Assembly: GCA_938040915.1 (NCBI GenBank)
Contig: CALHZE010000246.1
Span: forward strand, 1 to 12,443
Length of the DNA stretch: 12,443 bases
Direction of reading: 5' to 3'
Origin: an uncultured Bacteroidia bacterium
GTDB lineage: Bacteria; Bacteroidota; Bacteroidia; Bacteroidales; CAJPTX01
A program made the position numbers and the translations under genes. Each line of letters begins with the position of its first letter. The first letter of the stretch is position 1. Under the pieces are notes generated by a model. It was not told where the DNA came from and did no database searches. It was given only the letters and a program-made list of their open reading frames with translations. Below are positions 7,877 to 12,443 of the stretch, piece by piece.

Positions 7877-7889
7877 CTTTGTAACAAAG
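7877..7889. promoter_or_regulatory. 13-base palindrome overlapping a promoter (possible operator)
   Basis: CTTTGT-A-ACAAAG is a perfect inverted repeat with a single central base. It overlaps the TACCTTTG box at 7885-7892 and covers the expected transcription start of the 6817-7854 gene, a good position for a repressor site. Part of the symmetry is forced by the CTTTG of the promoter box, so chance is possible. Confidence 0.35.
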
Positions 7890-7892
7890 GTA
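7885..7892 (-). promoter_or_regulatory. Bacteroidota-type -7 promoter box for the DUF6976-like gene
   Basis: TACCTTTG on the minus strand is an exact TAnnTTTG match 30 bases before the ATG at 7854, implying a leader of roughly 25 bases. A run of eight T lies upstream (7911 to 7904), with no TTTG at the -33 spacing. The gap 7855-7936 also separates this gene from the AsmA-like gene, so the two are probably transcribed separately. Confidence 0.6.
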
Positions 7893-7936
7893 GAGAATGT
7901 TAGAAAAAAAAGGCAGGGCGCTGTAAATAGAGGGGC

Positions 7937-10567
7937 TTACTCATCCTCCCACGTAATCGTGGGCTTCTCCTTTTTGGGGTCTGTCTTTGGGGCGAGCGTT
8001 GTGGGCTTTGGCGAGGGTGTCGCGGGGGCTCGCTGGGTACTATCGACCTCCTCCCACTCGATCCGGTAGCGTTGCTCTTTGGCGGGCTCTTTGGGGTGAC
8101 GCACCGAGTCGGTGGAGCGACGGAGGTGAAACTCCTCATCAAAGAGGTCGCGTAGCTCCTCCTTTTCTTGCGCGACTCGCTCGCGATAGCGGTCGGCAAG
8201 AGCCTTGCGGTCATAAGAGACGTGGACGCCCGTCGAGTCGCCCTGTAAGAGCAAATAGAGCACCCCGCCGTCTTTCCCCTCCTCCTGATAACTATCTTCG
8301 TCTAGCGTGCGCGACTTAGCGCGGAGGCGGTGAAAAAGAAGGTCTGAGAGCGAGAGCTGTAGACGATACTGAAAGTGCGAATCGAGATAGTGCTCCCCTT
8401 GTAAGCGCAACGAGAGTGCCGACGAGTTGATCGTCATCTGTGGCACAGCAATCTTCTGCTGCAGCACCGAGATGTCATTGCTAAGCGTAGAAAAACGGAT
8501 GTGGCGGAGCTCGTCAAGGTTGATAAACGTAGAAAGCGCCTCGAGCCCATCCACCTCGTTGAGCTCGCCATTGTAGACCGTGACATGGGTGCGTAACTGT
8601 AGGTCTGGAAAGTAGGGTTTGCCATGGAAAAAAGGCAAGTGAAGGGCAATATTGCCCGAGAGCAGCCCAGAGAGGTTACGGTGACCGAAATTCTTGAGTC
8701 CGAAGTCATCGTAACGAAGAAAGAGCTCGCGCAGATCGAGACGATCGGGGTAGAGGTTGGCGCGCAACAAGTCGACATCTGCACTCTCTGGCAAGAAGGA
8801 GAGCTCGCCGCGCAGGCGTCCGCCCAAAAGATGCGCTTTTTGCAAATCAAGCTGTATGCGAGCCTTAGAGGCAAAGACGTGAGCCTGTACCGAGTCTAAC
8901 AACGCGCCACGATAGGTGCAGGACGAAAGGAGCAAGTCGCCACGGAAACTGCCAAGGGTTGCCCACGGGTCAGCCTCGGGCGTCGCCGTGCTGTCTTGCG
9001 GTGGCGCGTCAGGATTCCAGACCGGAAGCCCTTCGCTCGGGATGTTCCAGTTCGCAATACTCGCGTTGACCGTCCACTGCGGGGGCGGTCCCTTGCGGAA
9101 GAGGGAAAGCACATTCTGCACATTGACCCCGAGATCAAAGCGTGCCTCGTTCCATTCGCCACTGATGGCACCCTTGATAAGGTCTTCGTTGTTGATGGTC
9201 ACAGCTCCACTGACGTGCGAAAAAAGCTGATGCGGGTTCGGGCGGAGGCGGTCTATGCTAAAGTCGATATCGAGGCGGAGCTTGGGGTTAATGAGCGTTT
9301 CTGGGGTAATATGGGCAAGGTCTTGGAGCGAAGTCACACACTCGCCCGAGCCCCGCAAAAAAGAATAGCGCTCGATGTAAGGGGCAAGGATGGGGAGCAT
9401 CACCTCGTTGTTAACCCACGCAAAGTCTACTTGCGCATAAAGATGCGGGTGATCGAGATTGGTCATACGCAACTTGCCCGCGAGGGTCGAGTTTTTCCGC
9501 CCGAGCTCACAGCGCGTAATATCTAGGCGCGTCGAGGCGCGCGAGGCGTCGTTCCCATTAGAGAAATGCCCTTGAAAGACCTTAAGGGTGTAGCTCTCGT
9601 CGGCGTAGGTTAGGGCAAGGCGTTCGCCCCAGATATCCATATCGAGCCCGAGGCGTCCGTTAGTGAGCCCTTTCATCCGCAACTCTGCGTTGAGCTCGCC
9701 CTTAAGGGAGATGGTGGAGGGGAGTTGCCACTTGTACTGAGAGGCAAAAGCGAGCAGGGTGCGCAGGTCGAGGTGTGAGCCGCGTACGCGCCACTCGGTC
9801 TCTCTCGTCTTAAAGTGGAGAAAGCCCGCCACCTCTAGCTCGTTACGATCGAGACGGAGGTAGGTCTGTTGTGTCTCAAGGCGGTCGTTCTCAATTTGGA
9901 AGGCGCTCCCCAATTCAAAATGTTGCTTTTGAGCAAAGATAAAGTCGCCTTGCCGCGCACTCTCGACAAGCCCCTCGGCGCTGACTCGGAAGTAGGAGTT
10001 GCCGCCCTGTAGGGTAAACTTCGCTTTGAGGTCTGGCAAGATGAGGCGTCCCTGCAAGAGCGCTTGCTCGTCGTGTAGCTGAGCGACCATCTGGTCAAGT
10101 CGGAACTCTTGGATGTCGAGAGCTATGGGGCGGTCGCTCGCCTCGGTCTCTGAGGTAGGTCTTAAGAGGTCATAGTTGCGCTCTCCGGCGCGGCTGTGAC
10201 GCAAACTGAGGTAGCCGTGGACAATGCGGAACGACTCCACGCGACCGTGTCCCCTGAGTAAATCAAAGGGGTTAAGGGTAAGAAAGACGCTCTGTGCAAC
10301 CAAGAGGGTATCGCTTTGCCCAAAGACCTCAGGATGCGCCGAGGGGATGGTCACATCGCGCAAGTGAAGCGAAGCGTGCGGGAAGTTGGCAAAGAATGTG
10401 AACTCGACCCCCGAGGTGGCGACCGGCACACAGAGCGCCTCGTTGAGGGTAATAAGGCTCTGCTCCACGATGTATGCCCCCCATTTCCTTTCAAAGAAAT
10501 AGAGCAAGGCTAGAAGCACGCCTACGAGCGCCACGAGCGTCAACACGATATTCCGAAGAATGCGCAC
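7937..10567 (-). CDS. AsmA-like inner-membrane/envelope protein
   Basis: This 876-residue protein has one N-terminal membrane anchor (about 6-25), so the rest should be periplasmic. The following region has the AsmA N-terminal pattern: F62-P-H-A-S-L-H-L-R-D-V-T-I (about 62-74), A-Q-S-V-F-L-T-L-N-P-F-D-L-L (about 91-104), then E-R-N-Y-D-L-L (about 129-135). The middle is a long run of alternating hydrophobic strands. A C-terminal AsmA-type domain lies at about 600-760 and includes N-S-S-A-L-S-L-R-L-Q-G-E-H-Y. AsmA/TamB-like proteins are beta-groove proteins thought to move phospholipids between the membranes or to help outer-membrane assembly. The length is typical of Bacteroidota AsmA-like proteins. 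The last 80 or so residues are highly charged, then proline/threonine/lysine-rich, and do not look like the AsmA fold. The gene diverges from dps and has its own promoter box. The exact substrate is unknown. Confidence 0.82.
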   Translation of the reverse strand: MRILRNIVLTLVALVGVLLALLYFFERKWGAYIVEQSLITLNEALCVPVATSGVEFTFFANFPHASLHLRDVTIPSAHPEVFGQSDTLLVAQSVFLTLNPFDLLRGHGRVESFRIVHGYLSLRHSRAGERNYDLLRPTSETEASDRPIALDIQEFRLDQMVAQLHDEQALLQGRLILPDLKAKFTLQGGNSYFRVSAEGLVESARQGDFIFAQKQHFELGSAFQIENDRLETQQTYLRLDRNELEVAGFLHFKTRETEWRVRGSHLDLRTLLAFASQYKWQLPSTISLKGELNAELRMKGLTNGRLGLDMDIWGERLALTYADESYTLKVFQGHFSNGNDASRASTRLDITRCELGRKNSTLAGKLRMTNLDHPHLYAQVDFAWVNNEVMLPILAPYIERYSFLRGSGECVTSLQDLAHITPETLINPKLRLDIDFSIDRLRPNPHQLFSHVSGAVTINNEDLIKGAISGEWNEARFDLGVNVQNVLSLFRKGPPPQWTVNASIANWNIPSEGLPVWNPDAPPQDSTATPEADPWATLGSFRGDLLLSSCTYRGALLDSVQAHVFASKARIQLDLQKAHLLGGRLRGELSFLPESADVDLLRANLYPDRLDLRELFLRYDDFGLKNFGHRNLSGLLSGNIALHLPFFHGKPYFPDLQLRTHVTVYNGELNEVDGLEALSTFINLDELRHIRFSTLSNDISVLQQKIAVPQMTINSSALSLRLQGEHYLDSHFQYRLQLSLSDLLFHRLRAKSRTLDEDSYQEEGKDGGVLYLLLQGDSTGVHVSYDRKALADRYRERVAQEKEELRDLFDEEFHLRRSTDSVRHPKEPAKEQRYRIEWEEVDSTQRAPATPSPKPTTLAPKTDPKKEKPTITWEDE

Positions 10568-10616
10568 GACAAGATATGATTAAACCGTTCCGTACAGGTA
10601 ACGTAAAAAACGCTTG

Positions 10617-10624
10617 CAAAGATA
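10617..10624 (-). promoter_or_regulatory. Bacteroidota-type -7 promoter box for the AsmA-like gene
   Basis: TATCTTTG on the minus strand matches TAnnTTTG and lies 49 bases before the ATG at 10567. Upstream is the GGAGC/GCTCC hairpin region; no TTTG is seen at the -33 spacing. It shares the 198-base intergenic region with the divergent dps promoter. Confidence 0.5.
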
Positions 10625-10636
10625 CGCCATAAGGGG

Positions 10637-10653
10637 GGAGCGTCTTTAGCTCC
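10637..10653. repeat. Small inverted repeat between the AsmA-like gene and dps
   Basis: GGAGC-GTCTTTA-GCTCC has 5-base arms around a 7-base loop, immediately upstream of the TATCTTTG box. It could be a regulator site near the -33 position. The arms are short, so this is weak evidence. Confidence 0.25.
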
Positions 10654-10695
10654 GCTCACACCGTCTCATTTTTTGAGGCGAGAGCAAACAGAAAA

Positions 10696-10709
10696 TAGCG
10701 TCACCGCTA
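10696..10709. promoter_or_regulatory. Dyad upstream of the dps promoter (possible regulator site)
   Basis: TAGCG-TCAC-CGCTA has perfect 5-base arms 18 bases ahead of the proposed -33 element of dps. dps is OxyR-controlled in P. gingivalis, but the spacing here (TAG-N8-CTA) differs by one base from the classical OxyR core, so the regulator is open. Confidence 0.35.
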
Positions 10710-10726
10710 AGCAAACATTTACGATG

Positions 10727-10756
10727 TTGTTGCGTTACTCTACGTAGATAACTTTT
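10727..10756 (+). promoter_or_regulatory. Probable dps promoter (TTG-N19-TAACTTTT)
   Basis: TTG at 10727-10729 and TAACTTTT at 10749-10756 are separated by 19 bases, the usual spacing of Bacteroidota -33 and -7 elements. The last base of the -7 box is T, not the consensus G. The ATG at 10766 follows only 9 bases later, so the transcript would have a leader of just a few bases. Confidence 0.45.
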
Positions 10757-10765
10757 ATACTTAAG

Positions 10766-11257
10766 ATGAACGTTTTAGATTACACAAAGCTTTGCCCCGA
10801 GAAGAGCGCAAAGACCGTAGAAGGGTTGGCACAGTTACTTGCTGATATGCAAGTATTTTACACAAACCTCCGTGGCTTCCATTGGAATGTGAAGGGGCAT
10901 GATTTCTATCAGTTCCACGCATATTTCGAGTCAACGTATGAGGCTTATGCGACGCACATTGATGACATCGCGGAGCGTATCCTCCAGCTCGGAGGTCAGC
11001 CTAGCTCTCATTTCTCTTCTTACCTCAAGGTAGCGAAGGTACAGGAGCAGTGCAGCAAGTGCATCAGCGGCTGTGATATGCTGAAGAATGTCCTCGCGAC
11101 CTATGGCTTCCTTCTCGAAGAGGAGCGCGCGCTCCTCACCAGCTTAGATGAGGGAGATGCGGCCACCAACGACCTGTTGACTAAGTTTATCGTTGAGCAG
11201 GAAAAAGCCATTTGGATGTTAGCAGCAATGCTTGACGGCGACTGCTGCAAGAAGTAG
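10766..11257 (+). CDS. dps: Dps family DNA-binding/ferritin-like protein
   Basis: This 163-residue protein is a member of the Dps/miniferritin family, which forms 12-subunit shells that oxidise Fe(II) with peroxide, store iron and protect DNA. The signature R-G-F-H-W-N-V-K-G-H is present. The ferroxidase residues H39, H51, D66 and E70 keep the same spacing (12, 15, 4) as E. coli Dps H51, H63, D78 and E82. The length is normal. The odd feature is cysteine content: C10, then C96, C99 and C103 (C-S-K-C-I-S-G-C) between helices, and C160-C161 just before the C-terminal K-K. The corresponding loop in the Dps proteins I recall lacks cysteines. The ATG at 10766 is the first in frame and follows an A/T-rich leader without a Shine-Dalgarno site. 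The gene is transcribed alone: divergent from the AsmA-like gene and ended by a hairpin terminator. Confidence 0.95.
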   Translation: MNVLDYTKLCPEKSAKTVEGLAQLLADMQVFYTNLRGFHWNVKGHDFYQFHAYFESTYEAYATHIDDIAERILQLGGQPSSHFSSYLKVAKVQEQCSKCISGCDMLKNVLATYGFLLEEERALLTSLDEGDAATNDLLTKFIVEQEKAIWMLAAMLDGDCCKK

Positions 11258-11279
11258 TCTTTGGTTCTGAACAAGATTG

Positions 11280-11314
11280 AAAAAGAGCGCCCCCGAGAAG
11301 GGAGCGCTCTTTTT
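11280..11314. terminator. Strong intrinsic terminator, likely bidirectional
   Basis: AAAAAGAGCGC (11280-11290) and GCGCTCTTTTT (11304-11314) are perfect 11-base inverted arms around a 13-base loop that can add three C-G pairs. The arm ends in T5 on the plus strand, 23 bases after the dps stop. The A5 start gives a U-tract on the minus strand too, so it can also stop transcription from the convergent gene at 11384. Confidence 0.9.
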
Positions 11315-11345
11315 GTGCTATGGCGGACAACCGTGGTTGAGATTC

Positions 11346-11380
11346 CCCTCTCCTCCCGCTCGTCCGGCGTGAGGAGAGGG
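11346..11380. terminator. G/C-rich hairpin just after the AAA-ATPase-like gene stop
   Basis: CCCTCTCCTC (11346-11355) and GAGGAGAGGG (11371-11380) are perfect 10-base arms with a 15-base loop that itself contains CGC/GCG. The hairpin lies 3 bases beyond the stop codon at 11384-11386 in the minus-strand transcript. It has no U-tract, so it may protect the 3' end or slow the polymerase ahead of the terminator at 11280-11314. Confidence 0.55.
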
Positions 11381-11383
11381 AGT

Positions 11384-12443
11384 CTAAGAGCGCGCGGGCT
11401 GTGGTGGCATAAGCTCTTCCACCTTCCACTCCCCGATGTTACGCTTCTCTTCGTCGAACGAAGCGCCAATCAGGAGGACTCTTTTGTGCGAAGCTTGGTA
11501 GGGGGTGGCATAGCCCTGCGCCTTGATTTGTGCAATGGCATCGTCGGGCGTCCCGGCACTCCAGAGCTTTAACTCAAAGATATAAATGACCTCGTCGGTG
11601 TGGACGATAAGATCTGCCCGCCCCTTGTTATTGTGCACCTCGGTTGCAGCGTATTCCCCTAGTAGCGTAAAGATGAAGAAGAGCGCGATCTGTGCATCGC
11701 GTTCGCGATATTCCGCGTCGTTGATATTGTCATAAGGGACGGCGGCAATAAGCGCTTCTATCTTTTTCATCATTTGCGCTACGTCGCCACTCTCTATAAC
11801 CTCATAAAACTTCCATACGGCGGTCCCCGTCAAACTTTTCGGATAGGGGGCAAGGATAGGCTGTAGATTGATCAGGAAGCTATATTTCACCTCGTCGTTC
11901 GGGAAGCCTAACAGATAGACCTCTTTTTTCGCTTGGTAACCTTTGATGGTCAGATACCCCGCTTGGAAGAGTACGGGGAGAATGTCTTGCGAGTCGGTAT
12001 TGTAATTCTCTACAACCCGCTTGGGGATAAGAATGCCTTTCTCAAAGCTAGGTATGTAGTGCCGCTCGCGTTTGAGTTTCTCCACGAGGAAGGTCGGCGT
12101 GCCAGTGGTATACCAGTAGTCGTTGACATAGTCCTCAGAAAAGACATTAAGGAGACTGAACGGATTGTAGACGTTCTCGCCCCGCTCTGCAAATAGATAA
12201 CCATCGTAGCGCTTTTTGAGAAGAGCCAAAGCTTTCTCTCGGGAGAGTTTATACTGGGTCGCAAATGACTCTATTTCAGGAACGAAGTTCTCTAATAACT
12301 CCTTTTCTGTAATGCCGCAAATGCCAGAGTAACTAGGCAACATAGAGAGGTCTTTCAGATGGTTGAGCCCACTAAAGATGCCCACTTTTGAAAAGCGCGT
12401 AACACCTGTTAAGAAGACAAAACGGAGGTAGTCACTATTACCC
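11384..12443 (-). CDS. AAA-ATPase-like / PD-(D/E)XK nuclease superfamily protein (5' end beyond window)
   Basis: The frame is open to the right edge, so the N-terminal part, including the Walker A region, is outside the window and 352 codons are visible. The V at 12385 is internal, because the preceding residues are the conserved D-Y-L-R-F-V-F-L-T-G-V-T-R-F-S-K. Further family blocks follow: G-I-F-S-G-L-N, K-R-Y-D-G-Y, N-P-F-S-L-L-N, and Y-W-Y-T-T-G-T-P-T-F-L-V. This is the AAA-ATPase-like (PF09820-type) domain fused to a C-terminal PD-(D/E)XK nuclease domain (DUF1703/PDDEXK_9-type). The nuclease motif is G-R-A-D277 with E290-L-K292, an intact D...ExK set. These proteins occur in many copies in Bacteroidota genomes; their role is unproven, and mobile-element or defence links have been suggested. 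The gene converges on dps, with two hairpins between them. Confidence 0.88.
   Translation of the reverse strand, partial: GNSDYLRFVFLTGVTRFSKVGIFSGLNHLKDLSMLPSYSGICGITEKELLENFVPEIESFATQYKLSREKALALLKKRYDGYLFAERGENVYNPFSLLNVFSEDYVNDYWYTTGTPTFLVEKLKRERHYIPSFEKGILIPKRVVENYNTDSQDILPVLFQAGYLTIKGYQAKKEVYLLGFPNDEVKYSFLINLQPILAPYPKSLTGTAVWKFYEVIESGDVAQMMKKIEALIAAVPYDNINDAEYRERDAQIALFFIFTLLGEYAATEVHNNKGRADLIVHTDEVIYIFELKLWSAGTPDDAIAQIKAQGYATPYQASHKRVLLIGASFDEEKRNIGEWKVEELMPPQPARS

Noticed and set aside
7904..7936. Possible terminator after the AsmA-like gene (T8 run on the minus strand)
   Set aside because: Only a 4-base GAGG/CCTC stem with poor position relative to the T-run could be drawn; not a convincing hairpin.
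8996..9526. 176-codon plus-strand open frame inside the AsmA-like gene
   Set aside because: It is the reverse-strand shadow of a clear 876-residue protein, with no start signal or family resemblance.
10696..10709. Classical OxyR site upstream of dps
   Set aside because: The half-sites are one base too far apart and only partly match, so it is listed only as a generic dyad.

Overview
The window looks like a chromosomal segment of a Bacteroidota species with a fairly high G+C content, possibly Porphyromonadaceae-like. Three things support this. A gene strongly resembles porT of the type IX secretion system (T9SS). Several genes have promoters of the Bacteroidota TAnnTTTG type. Other genes (an AsmA-like giant, the AAA-ATPase-like/PD-(D/E)XK protein, and a tandem HAMP-GAF-PAS sensor) have a make-up common in this phylum. 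The genus assignment is inference. No rRNA, tRNA, IS element or CRISPR array was seen.

Layout, left to right. Bases 1-4264 hold four closely spaced minus-strand genes. In transcription order they are porT (3494-4264), a methyl-accepting chemotaxis protein (1738-3480), a CobC/phosphoglycerate-mutase-like histidine phosphatase (1188-1715), and a secreted or lipidated TPR protein that overlaps the phosphatase by 11 bases and runs off the left edge (1-1198). Upstream of porT, across a 207-base gap, is a 770-residue membrane sensor with the order dCache, tandem HAMP, GAF, coiled coil, PAS and no recognisable output domain (4472-6784). Upstream of that lie an uncharacterised cytosolic protein (6817-7854) and an AsmA-like envelope protein of 876 residues (7937-10567). 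The last three each have a TAnnTTTG-type box close to their starts, so each may be transcribed on its own.

The only plus-strand gene is a Dps ferritin-like protein (10766-11257). It is divergent from the AsmA-like gene and is followed by a strong hairpin terminator. A convergent AAA-ATPase-like/PD-(D/E)XK protein (11384-12443) runs off the right edge.

The most interesting theme is a sensory cluster. A two-membrane-segment chemoreceptor-type protein and a sensor lacking an output domain flank porT, with an unannotated cytosolic protein next in line. This may link environmental sensing to the T9SS or surface machinery, which is inference from gene order. The Dps protein also carries an unusual cluster of cysteines.
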